In this document: positions 42,329-50,878 of the stretch, piece after piece
Numbering within the stretch: the first letter of the stretch is position 1
How the letters are laid out: each line of letters starts with the position of its first letter
NCBI GenBank assembly: GCA_016706595.1
Contig: JADJJH010000001.1
Coordinates: 186,001 to 250,000 of the forward strand
Reading direction: 5' to 3'
DNA from: Bacteroidota bacterium
GTDB taxonomy: Bacteria; Bacteroidota; Bacteroidia; Chitinophagales; Chitinophagaceae
DNA: 64,000 nucleotides
The notes under the pieces: model-generated
Told to the model about the DNA's origin: nothing
Database searches by the model: none
The model's input: only the letters and a program-made list of their open reading frames with translations
Program-made: the position numbers and the translations under genes

Positions 42329-45300
42329 TTACCGAATTGGAAATTGAAGCTGTATTTCCGTTCCTGAGTGTATAGTCGATTTAATTGCCAACTGCCCTTT
42401 TAATTCTTGGCTTCTGCGTTGCATACTCAATAAACCGTTTCCTTCAGAGGCCAGCGAAGTGTCAAAGCCAATGCCATCGTCTTTAATAATAAATAGAAAG
42501 TCATTATGAACAAGCTTAACACTTATCCAAACATTTTTAGCCTTAGCATATTTTACAGCATTATTAAGGGCTTCTTTAAAAATTAGATAAAAATTCTTAC
42601 GATCAATCATTTGCATTTTAATGTCGTTCAATTTAGGGTCTGCATCAAAATGTACTTGTTTATTTTGTACTTCTAGCACCTCATGTGCAAACGATTTCAT
42701 ACGAAGAATCACATTGTCGAAACGATCATTTTTAGGATTGATACTCCATACAATATCACTCATTACAACTAGTATACTTCGAGAACTCGTGCTAATTCGT
42801 TCGGCAAGCTTTTGTAATTCTTGATTCTCTACATTACTCTCAATAATATCACTATACACCGAAATGCTACTAATAGTTGAACCGATTTCATCATGCAAAT
42901 CACTGGCAATAACATTACGCATTGAAATAAGTTTCAGTGATTGAGATAAACGGTAACGATAAAATCCATACACAGATGCTGCCCCAAGAACAAAAAGAAT
43001 GCCTCTAAACCACCAGGTATTAAACCATGGAGCCTTAATGATAATAACTAATGATGCACCTTCATTACTCCATACGCCATCGCTATTGCAACCCTTTACA
43101 TTAAATACATATTTACCTGGGTCGAGATTGGTAAACGTGGCTGAATTTTTAGAACCATTATCAATCCAAGTGTGGTTGAAACCTTTTAAAAAATATTTGT
43201 AATGCTTTTTTTCTGAAGATGCAAATTGAAGCAATGCAAACTCAATGGTAAACATATTTCTTTCGGCAGGTAGCGTAATGGTTTGTGTGTACTCAAGTGG
43301 CTGTCTCAAAATTGTACTATCTGTTTTATGGTTTACTATCTTATTGTATATCAAAAAATTGGTGAGTACTATAGGGTTAGCAGGCAATAAATGCGATAAA
43401 ATTTCCTTAGGATTGAAATAGGTTATACCATCAACACCCCCAAAATACATGTTGCCATTTTGTGCTTTCAAATATTGGCCTGTATTATATTCATTTCCAG
43501 GTAAGCCATCTTCATTCGTATAATTCCTAAAGGTTTTTTGTTTGATATTGAAACACGAAAGACCTTGATTGGTACTCATCCATAAATTTCCGAAATCGTC
43601 ACTCAGTATTGCATACACCACATTATTTGGTAAGCCGTTTTTGGTGCTATAATGTTCGCATTGTCCAGTGCTGATATTTAATTTATCAAAGCCACTGCCA
43701 TTCATGCCAATCCATAAAAATAAAGAAGGCTCATAAGGGTCAGGGCAAATGCATAAAATTTTATCACTCCTTATCGAATGATTATTCTTCGGATTATTCT
43801 TGTAAATTTTCCAAGTATGATTGGCTGTGTTCAAATAAAATAGTCCTGCGTTAGTGGCAAACCAAATATTTTGTTCAGCATCTTCATACTGACCGTAAAT
43901 TCTGTTTACCGTGTTGTTATGAATTTTTGAAATCGGAAAGCTGTAGGATGATTTATACTTATTGGTAATATGATCACTAACAATCAATTTAAAAAACGGT
44001 TCATGGTCATATTGATAGAGTTGACATAAATCGTTATTTCTTCTCACAAACATAAACTTCAAATTATAGAAATTTTGATAGATAGTTGAATCATATAAAT
44101 CGCTATGTTCTGTAATTTTTTGAGCTACTGCATCATATGTAAGCAATAATAACTTTGGTACTTTTCCATCGGGTGCTTTTCTTTTTTGAGAAGCAGCACG
44201 TATCCAAACAGCTCCCTTTGGTTTGGCACACCAGATATCAGGCCAAACCCAATCTTCATTCCAAAGTTTCAGAGGGGCTAAAGGGTATCGCTTTTTGTTT
44301 GCCGTATTCAGCTCGACAATGCCACTGCGGAAGCGTACATAAATTTTTTCTTGGCCACCTTCTGCAAATCCAAAACAGTCTTCGGAATCAGTCTTGAATT
44401 GCAATGTGCGCAGGTTTGCTTTATACACCCCACTACCCGGAGTTCCAATCCAAATCATTCCATCACGGTCGAGTAAATGTGAGATACCCGAAAAAGAACC
44501 TTTATCAGTTTTTCTTTTGATTATCGTAAACGAATGGGCATTGGTATTAAACATAAACCAATGGTTACGACTACAAAAGAAGAGGGTGGTATCGTTCAGA
44601 AATACGGGGCGGTTCGGATAAAATATTTCTTTTGAAATAGATTCTGAGCCAAATTCTTTCGAATAATCTATAACCCTTTTTTGTGTATCATATATACTCA
44701 GTTTTGTAGTGCCAATAAGTATAATTTTGTGCTTTTGCAACAATGGAAAGAAATGAAAAATAGGTTCGTTCTTCATGCCCATTTCAGCTAGCGATCGAAT
44801 TTCGCTTGTCCAATGTTTCACATGTTGATCTGGATGCAGAATGAGCATGGTGTCTTTCATGGCTAGCCAGATGCTTTGATCTGGAAACCATTTCAAGTCG
44901 AACCATTTTCCTTTCTCTCCAATTGATTTTTCAATTGGATTAGGTGTTCGACGATAGCTGAAAAGAATAGAAAGCTTAATGCTTTTATTTGAAACTGTAT
45001 CTGCTGAATTTATTTTTGGCACATCATACAACCTGATGTCATTTTGAATGTGAACAAAAAGTTTATTGGCTTTGTATTGAACATAGTAAATAGCAGTAAT
45101 GTTCGTGTCTCCTAGATTTACAGGAATAAATCGCTCGTGTTTTTTATCAAACAAAAAGAGCCCTTTTGCATTCGTTCCAACCCAAATATTTCCATCTGCA
45201 TTTTCACTAATTGAATTGATTTCATTATCAGTTAATGCATATTCATCTGAATCATTACTTTGGTAAACCTTCATGGTATAGCCATTATATTTATTCAAAC

Positions 45301-45499
45301 CATCTTTAGTGGCAAACCAAATATAGCCTTCTTTATCTTGTAACATAGATGGCACATAGCCTTGCGAAAGTCCTTCTTTATTTCCAAGCAGTGTAAATTC
45401 AAGTTGCACTTCATTTGCTTCAATTTGTGCATGTGCGGTTATAATCCCCTGAAGAGTAACAAGCCATAACAATAGGATAGTTGCATGCAATCGCATCAA
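42329..45499 (-). CDS. Two-component regulator propeller sensor histidine kinase (1056 aa)
   Basis: Signal peptide at residues 1-24 (ending GIITAHAQ). A periplasmic double propeller of Reg_prop repeats (about 30-690; e.g. GYIWFATKDGLNKYNG, GNLWMSTNQGLSCF), then a Y_Y_Y domain (about 745-815), one membrane segment (about 825-845, WWFRGILFVLGAASVYGF), HisKA_3 (DLHDEIGSTISSI, H869) and HATPase_c (KEALNNAVKYA, DDGIGFD, GNGLLSM). All catalytic motifs are present. Unlike many long relatives it is not a hybrid: there is no receiver or AraC domain, and the regulator is the separate gene downstream. In its relatives such propellers often sense polysaccharide pieces; here the ligand is unknown. Confidence 0.93.
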   Translation of the reverse strand: MMRLHATILLLWLVTLQGIITAHAQIEANEVQLEFTLLGNKEGLSQGYVPSMLQDKEGYIWFATKDGLNKYNGYTMKVYQSNDSDEYALTDNEINSISENADGNIWVGTNAKGLFLFDKKHERFIPVNLGDTNITAIYYVQYKANKLFVHIQNDIRLYDVPKINSADTVSNKSIKLSILFSYRRTPNPIEKSIGEKGKWFDLKWFPDQSIWLAMKDTMLILHPDQHVKHWTSEIRSLAEMGMKNEPIFHFFPLLQKHKIILIGTTKLSIYDTQKRVIDYSKEFGSESISKEIFYPNRPVFLNDTTLFFCSRNHWFMFNTNAHSFTIIKRKTDKGSFSGISHLLDRDGMIWIGTPGSGVYKANLRTLQFKTDSEDCFGFAEGGQEKIYVRFRSGIVELNTANKKRYPLAPLKLWNEDWVWPDIWCAKPKGAVWIRAASQKRKAPDGKVPKLLLLTYDAVAQKITEHSDLYDSTIYQNFYNLKFMFVRRNNDLCQLYQYDHEPFFKLIVSDHITNKYKSSYSFPISKIHNNTVNRIYGQYEDAEQNIWFATNAGLFYLNTANHTWKIYKNNPKNNHSIRSDKILCICPDPYEPSLFLWIGMNGSGFDKLNISTGQCEHYSTKNGLPNNVVYAILSDDFGNLWMSTNQGLSCFNIKQKTFRNYTNEDGLPGNEYNTGQYLKAQNGNMYFGGVDGITYFNPKEILSHLLPANPIVLTNFLIYNKIVNHKTDSTILRQPLEYTQTITLPAERNMFTIEFALLQFASSEKKHYKYFLKGFNHTWIDNGSKNSATFTNLDPGKYVFNVKGCNSDGVWSNEGASLVIIIKAPWFNTWWFRGILFVLGAASVYGFYRYRLSQSLKLISMRNVIASDLHDEIGSTISSISVYSDIIESNVENQELQKLAERISTSSRSILVVMSDIVWSINPKNDRFDNVILRMKSFAHEVLEVQNKQVHFDADPKLNDIKMQMIDRKNFYLIFKEALNNAVKYAKAKNVWISVKLVHNDFLFIIKDDGIGFDTSLASEGNGLLSMQRRSQELKGQLAIKSTIHSGTEIQLQFPIR

Positions 45500-45612
45500 T
45501 CAAATTCAAAAATTAAAATAAAAACATCTAACATCTAACATCAGTTACCATGCCGCAAGATACATTCCCTCTCTAATCAATGCATACAACTCCTAAATTT
45601 AGTACTACATTG

Positions 45613-45658
45613 TACTAATATTAGGAGTACAATTTCACAAAATAGATTTTCATCTTTG
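45613..45658 (+). promoter_or_regulatory. TACTAATATTAG operator and promoter of the fibre-protein gene
   Basis: TACTAATATTAGGAGTA starts at 45613 and shares twelve bases with the perfect palindrome before the regulator at 42257. The -7 element CATCTTTG lies at 45651-45658 (one mismatch). The dyad centre 45619.5 is 31.5 bp from the box. Flanking AGTAC/GTACT half-sites occur on both sides. The site lies in the 275-bp gap between the divergent kinase and fibre genes; the leader to the ATG at 45775 is about 110 nt. Confidence 0.7.
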
Positions 45659-45774
45659 TCGTAGAAATTAAAATTGATTTATCATTTAATATGAAATCCA
45701 TTTTTAATTCCTAACCAAATTAATCTTTATTATCAAAATTAAATTAACAAAACACGATTAATTAAATTCATTTT

Positions 45775-48700
45775 ATGAAACAATTTTCAACTTCAAACAT
45801 GAACTCAAAAATTTCAAAATTTCAAAATTTAAAATTTGCCTTCATCATAATTCTGGCGAATTGTTTCTTTACTCTATCGTTACAAGCGCAATCTCCACAG
45901 GCAATTCCTTATCAGGCTGTTGCTCGTGATGCGATGGGAAATGTATTAGCTAATCAAAATATTTCGTTGCGCTTAACATTAATCGATTCTAATATTAGTT
46001 TAATTGATTATCAAGAAACCCAAAGTGTTACTACCAATGCATTAGGACTTTTTACAATCCATATTGGCGAAGGAACTCCAATCTTCGGTACATTAGGTAA
46101 TATTGCATGGTCTATTAGTGGTAACGAACATTTACAAGTTGAAATGGATATAGCAGGTGGAACTAATTATACGAATATGGGAACCACAAAATTTTTAAGT
46201 GTGCCCTTTGCTTTACATGCAAATAGTTCTGGCGACAATCAATGGAATCAATTTGGTGCAAATATTTCAAATAAGAATAGTGGTAATGTAGGTATTGGTG
46301 TAATGGCCCCCTCCGGAAAATTGGAAATTGCAGCGGATGCAGCAAAAGATGAATTGGTAGTTGGCGAAAACGTATTCCCTTCCAATGATGCAGCAAACCG
46401 AATACAACTAGGCAATTCAGTAAACAGTTCGTTTATGCGGATTGGGCAATCAGCCACTAACTTTCTTTCAGTTGGGTGGTTGTATAATCCTGATGGAAAT
46501 CTTGGTTTCGGGCAGGTGAGTACTTTTGATTCAATCAATCCATTGATTCTTCAGCGCTTTGGTGGTAATGTCGGTATCGGTACACTGACGCCATCTGCAA
46601 AACTGGATGTGAATGGGATGGGCTTCTTTAGAAATAACCCGGGAGGATTCGTAACAGGTGCAGGTGCAGGTATAAAAATTTCTACAGAAAATAATCAAGG
46701 AAATATTTTTGGTTACGATTATTCATCATTCACACCTATTGATTTGATTCTACAAGGAGAAGGCGCTAAGGTGGGTATCGGTAATCATTATCCGGAATCG
46801 ACCTTACATATTACTAAACCAAATGATGCTACTACCATAACCATTGGTGGTAATAGCCAAACTGGTCAATTTACTGCACTTCGATTACAAACCTCAGCAA
46901 ACCAAGGTGGGTATTCCAATATTCAATCGATCAAATATTCGGGATTTGATTATGGTGATTTAATTTTAAACAGAGATGGTGGTAATGTTGGAATTGGTAC
47001 CTCAACACCATTAGCAAAATTAGAAGTGGCGGGTAATATTAAAATTGCAGACGGTACAGAAGGCCTTGGTAAGGTCTTAACCTCTGATGCGAATGGGGTT
47101 GCAAGCTGGATTACGCCCTCAGGTGGCGGTGTATGGAGTCAGAATGGGAATGATATATCGAATACCAATTCAGGTAAAGTTGGCATTGGTACCACAACAC
47201 CGGCTGCCTTACTCGATGTGAAGGGCGATGTGTTAATGAATGGGCTTATCATTGGCCGAGGAGTTGGGAATGATAGTACGAACGCAGTCCTTGGTTTTGA
47301 AGCATTGGCCAACAATGCCGGTGCCGGCAATACGGCGATGGGTTATCAGACCTTGAAGCAGAATACAACAGGATTTTGGAATACCGCTATCGGTGGCGCT
47401 GCCCTGACGGCGAATACGACCGGTAAATACAATATCGGTATTGGCGTGAACAGTTTGGGGACCAATACTTCAGGCGATTATAATACCGCAGTCGGTACCC
47501 AGTCGATGAACGCAAATGAAACAGGGGAACAGAATACTGCCTTCGGATTTAATTCTTTGACGTATAACACCACGGGTAATTATAATACAGCATTGGGTTT
47601 GCAAACACTTTTTTTTAATACCACCGGACAACAAAACACAGCGGTAGGCTTAAGTTCTATGCAGGCAAATACCGAAGGGATTAGAAATACGGCCTTAGGA
47701 ATGAATACACTTTTTGCCAATACGACAGGTAATAACAACACAGCTATTGGACGCAGTGCCCTGATTGCGAATACCACAGGAAGTGCAAATACCAGTGTAG
47801 GAGAGCGCACGCTAATCCTCAATCAGACAGGTTCGCACAATACGGCAGTTGGTGATTCAGCGGCTTTGAATTACCTGGCCAACGATATCACGGCTGTCGG
47901 TTATCAGGCATTAGCTAATACAAGCACCGGTGAGCAAAATGTAGCGGTAGGTTCTCAATCATTAGGCGCAAATACGTTCGGTGCCGGAAACACAGCTGTT
48001 GGTTATCAGGCATTAAGCGGCAATGAAACTGGTACAAATAATACTGCAATGGGTAATAAAGCCAATGTCTTATTTTCATCGCTGACCAATGCAACCGCCA
48101 TCGGTGCGAATGCTCAGGCAGCGCAAAACAACAGTATCGTATTGGGTAGTATTAATGGCGCCAACGGAGCCAGCAGCAGTGTCAATGTCGGTATTGGAAA
48201 CAACACGCCGCAGCATACACTCAGTATCGGTGATGCCACAGCCGATTTTCAAAATGTGATGCTGCGTGGATATAGTAATTCGCCATTGAACTGGAAGGGT
48301 GGTGCTGCCTTTGGCTACACCACAGCGAGTGTGATTATGGGTGAACTGAACGGAGTCGCTTCCATCGGCGGACATGACGGTACACTTTCTGGTTGGTCAA
48401 ATCTTATTATAAATGAAGGGGGTGGTAATGTGGGTATTGGTACTGCATCTCCAGGGGCGAAATTAGATGTTGCCGGCTCCACTAAAACAAATTCAATACA
48501 AATTACTAATGGTGCCAGCAATGGTGCGGTGCTTACTTCCGATGCAAATGGAAATGCCTCTTGGGTTTCACCGGTAACAAATACTCCGGTAGGTTGTGTT
48601 TTGCGTGTGCGTAATTGGACAGCTGCTGCAAGTGGCACTAGTTATGGTGCTGGTACTTATTTAGCACCTTCACTTATCGATAGTTTTGGGGTTTTTGGCG

Positions 48701-49032
48701 ATACGCGCTTAGTGAATTCAGGAAGTATGAATGTGCTTTTAGGTAGCGCCGCAAATACCCTCGTTTTTACGGCACCAAGTTCAGGATATTATCAAGTTAG
48801 TTTTAAAGTCATTAGTGTTGCCAGTAGTGTACGTTTGCTTATTTCTGCTTCATTAAATGGAACAACACCGGTAGAAATTGTGGATCAGTTAACATCCAAT
48901 CCATGCGCAAACTGTTCTGAAGTAAATTACACACAAGTTATTTATATGAATGCTGGCGATACCCATCGAATACTTCGTTCTTCAGGTGGTACAGCTATTA
49001 ATGATATGGTACTTAGTTATCGCAAACTATAA
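45775..49032 (+). CDS. Exported fibre protein (1085 aa): tail-fibre/YadA-head-like repeats and C1q-like end
   Basis: Hydrophobic signal at about residues 20-38 (cleavage near LSLQAQ); a second ATG at 45799 is possible. An N-terminal domain common in Bacteroidota fibre proteins follows (IPYQAVARDAMGNVLANQNI), then beta stretches with repeated GNVGIGTxxPxAKLDV, then about thirteen repeats of some 23 residues (about 506-796) of the form NTAxGxxxLxANTTGxx, like the coiled left-handed beta-roll of YadA heads. Another GNVGIGTASPGAKLDV unit follows, and a jelly-roll, C1q/TNF-like domain ends the protein (939-1085). Such proteins usually trimerise. No T9SS type A tail. Likely surface fibre or adhesin, under the TACTAATATTAG operator. 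Confidence 0.88.
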   Translation: MKQFSTSNMNSKISKFQNLKFAFIIILANCFFTLSLQAQSPQAIPYQAVARDAMGNVLANQNISLRLTLIDSNISLIDYQETQSVTTNALGLFTIHIGEGTPIFGTLGNIAWSISGNEHLQVEMDIAGGTNYTNMGTTKFLSVPFALHANSSGDNQWNQFGANISNKNSGNVGIGVMAPSGKLEIAADAAKDELVVGENVFPSNDAANRIQLGNSVNSSFMRIGQSATNFLSVGWLYNPDGNLGFGQVSTFDSINPLILQRFGGNVGIGTLTPSAKLDVNGMGFFRNNPGGFVTGAGAGIKISTENNQGNIFGYDYSSFTPIDLILQGEGAKVGIGNHYPESTLHITKPNDATTITIGGNSQTGQFTALRLQTSANQGGYSNIQSIKYSGFDYGDLILNRDGGNVGIGTSTPLAKLEVAGNIKIADGTEGLGKVLTSDANGVASWITPSGGGVWSQNGNDISNTNSGKVGIGTTTPAALLDVKGDVLMNGLIIGRGVGNDSTNAVLGFEALANNAGAGNTAMGYQTLKQNTTGFWNTAIGGAALTANTTGKYNIGIGVNSLGTNTSGDYNTAVGTQSMNANETGEQNTAFGFNSLTYNTTGNYNTALGLQTLFFNTTGQQNTAVGLSSMQANTEGIRNTALGMNTLFANTTGNNNTAIGRSALIANTTGSANTSVGERTLILNQTGSHNTAVGDSAALNYLANDITAVGYQALANTSTGEQNVAVGSQSLGANTFGAGNTAVGYQALSGNETGTNNTAMGNKANVLFSSLTNATAIGANAQAAQNNSIVLGSINGANGASSSVNVGIGNNTPQHTLSIGDATADFQNVMLRGYSNSPLNWKGGAAFGYTTASVIMGELNGVASIGGHDGTLSGWSNLIINEGGGNVGIGTASPGAKLDVAGSTKTNSIQITNGASNGAVLTSDANGNASWVSPVTNTPVGCVLRVRNWTAAASGTSYGAGTYLAPSLIDSFGVFGDTRLVNSGSMNVLLGSAANTLVFTAPSSGYYQVSFKVISVASSVRLLISASLNGTTPVEIVDQLTSNPCANCSEVNYTQVIYMNAGDTHRILRSSGGTAINDMVLSYRKL

Positions 49033-49098
49033 TTTAATTTCAATGCATTTGTTTAATCGCATCCTTAACCAAATCAACCTTAAAACAAATAATGAAAT

Positions 49099-49890
49099 AT
49101 GAAAAATAAAATCATCCTCGCCTTCATCATCATATCATCATATTACCCCATTAGCACATTACAAGCACAAACCTTGTCGCCACAAGTCATAGCTTCTGCC
49201 GGAGGCTACCAATCCAATGCATCAGGCTCGCTCTCTTTCACCATCAGTGAAACGAACACACAAACATTAACCTCAGCCAATCATATGCTTACTCAAGGGT
49301 TTCAACAACCTTATAAAATGACTTTGAATTTGAAAGCATTTATTCAAGGCTATTATCAAGGCGGCGGATTCATGGAAAATGTATTGTATGCTCAAGGTGT
49401 AACTGCTTTAGCAGGAATTGAATGCGATACCATTCAAATCGAACTTCGACAAAGTACTTGGCCTTATGCATTACTTAGCGCAACCACCCAAGTAATTCAA
49501 ACGAATGGCATGGTAATTTTTAATGGTACTGCCGCCGCCGGACAAGCATATTATATTGTACTTAAGCATCGTAATGCATTGGAAACATGGAGTGCAAATC
49601 CGGTGATGCTTACAGAAAATACCCTGTACGATTTTACCACTGCAGCCAACAAAGCTTACGGTGATAATCAGGTGGAAGTTGAGAGTGGGGTATGGGCATT
49701 TTATTCAGGCGACATAAACCAAGATGAAAACATGGATTTGTTAGATGCAAGTATATTAGAAACAAGTATCGCCAATTTTGATTTCGGTTATTTTGCTACC
49801 GACTTAAATGGCGATGGCAATGTTGACTTATTAGATAGTCCGATGTTGGAAGTGAATGTGAACGCGTTTATTTATTCGGTGCATCCGTAG
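49099..49890 (+). CDS. Small exported protein (263 aa), almost only the KHRN/dockerin-like module
   Basis: Signal peptide (about 1-24, ending STLQAQ), then about 45 residues of a beta motif known from many Bacteroidota exported proteins (ASAGGYQSNASGSLSFTISE...QGFQQP). From residue 74 on it is the C-terminal module shared with the giants ending at 11626, 29492 and 36995: LNLKAFIQGYYQGGG, LKHRNALETWSANP, GDINQDENMDLLD, DLNGDGNVDLLDSPMLEVN. Its end (AFIYSVHP) differs little from theirs. It lies 66 bp after the fibre gene, probably in the same transcript. It may be a free partner, for example an anchor or linker; this is inference. Confidence 0.88.
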   Translation: MKNKIILAFIIISSYYPISTLQAQTLSPQVIASAGGYQSNASGSLSFTISETNTQTLTSANHMLTQGFQQPYKMTLNLKAFIQGYYQGGGFMENVLYAQGVTALAGIECDTIQIELRQSTWPYALLSATTQVIQTNGMVIFNGTAAAGQAYYIVLKHRNALETWSANPVMLTENTLYDFTTAANKAYGDNQVEVESGVWAFYSGDINQDENMDLLDASILETSIANFDFGYFATDLNGDGNVDLLDSPMLEVNVNAFIYSVHP

Positions 49891-49970
49891 AAATGTTAAT
49901 GCAAAATTTAGATTTTATAGGGGCTTTGATAAATTGTAATATTGTCAATCATCCAAAGTTTAGAGAGGGC

Positions 49971-50020
49971 ATATAGCCAATATTGGTGATATACTAACTG
50001 CTTTGAAAGGTTTACTTTTG
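49971..50020 (+). promoter_or_regulatory. CCAATATTGG operator and promoter of the response regulator at 50037
   Basis: The palindrome CCAATATTGG (49977-49986, centre 49981.5) is flanked symmetrically by ATAT at 49971-49974 and 49989-49992. A perfect -7 element TACTTTTG is at 50013-50020, 31.5 bp from the dyad centre. The ATG at 50037 gives a leader of about 12 nt. The stretch ATTGGTGAT recurs at the same distance from the -7 box upstream of the giant gene at 53431. Confidence 0.75.
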
Positions 50021-50036
50021 TTTGCAAATTTCCCAG

Positions 50037-50684
50037 ATGGATTTAAATAAAATTAAAGTTCTACTTTTTGACGATAATAAAGTGCTAAGAGAATTTCTAG
50101 CCGAAATCATAAACGATTCCAATGAGTATATACTCGTTGGTGCTTCTGAAAATTGTTTGAACTTAAAGAAGGATATCGAAGCATCCAATCCTGATGTAGT
50201 GATTATGGATATATCGATGCCTAAAATGAATGGCATTGAAGCTGTTCGAAAATTGAGATTACTTTTTCCAGATTTGCCAATACTTATGCAAACGATGTTT
50301 GACGATGATGATAATATTTTTAATGCGATAGCGGCAGGAGCAAATGGATATATTTTAAAGCATGTCGAGCCAAACCAATTATTGCAAGCCATTAAAGATG
50401 TGTATGAGGGTGGTTCCCCTATGACACCTAGCGTTGCAAGAAGGGTATTGAATCATTTACAACAGAAAGGACATGAAAAGGAAGATTTTAAGTTAACTGC
50501 TAAGGAAACAGAAGTTTTACAACTATTGGTGAAAGGATTGCCACATAAACAAATAGCCGATAAAATGAATATTACCTACGATACGGTAAGATGTCATGTA
50601 AAAAAAATCTATGAGAAATTGCATGTTAGTTCAATGACTGAAGCGGTTGCAAAAGCCATTCATCATGGGATGTATCAGATTTGA
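50037..50684 (+). CDS. NarL/LuxR-type response regulator (215 aa)
   Basis: The ATG at 50037 is preferred to an upstream TTG because it starts right after the promoter and fits receiver domains (MDLNKIKVLLFDDNK). Key residues are D12/D13, D58 (VVIMDISMPKMNG), Thr in ILMQTMFDD and Lys in GYILKHVE. The HTH region is LTAKETEVLQLLVKGLPHKQIADKMNITYDTVRCHVKKIYEKL. Closest in the window to the regulator at 41622-42257. The TPR kinase follows after 194 bp. The shared operator suggests that it controls itself and the giant gene at 53431. Confidence 0.93.
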   Translation: MDLNKIKVLLFDDNKVLREFLAEIINDSNEYILVGASENCLNLKKDIEASNPDVVIMDISMPKMNGIEAVRKLRLLFPDLPILMQTMFDDDDNIFNAIAAGANGYILKHVEPNQLLQAIKDVYEGGSPMTPSVARRVLNHLQQKGHEKEDFKLTAKETEVLQLLVKGLPHKQIADKMNITYDTVRCHVKKIYEKLHVSSMTEAVAKAIHHGMYQI

Positions 50685-50878
50685 AATATTGTTAGAAAGA
50701 TTGAAGAAGTTCATTTATGAGTTCATCAATCGAAATTGTAAATGCCTGATGAGTTCGTAAAAATTGTTGAAATAAATTGCATGTATGGAATATTGCGATT
50801 TAGACTTATCGAAATTTTCTTATTCCCTATTTGAGTTATGGGAAAATTGTAATAGTTTGGGTAAAATATTTTAAGGAT

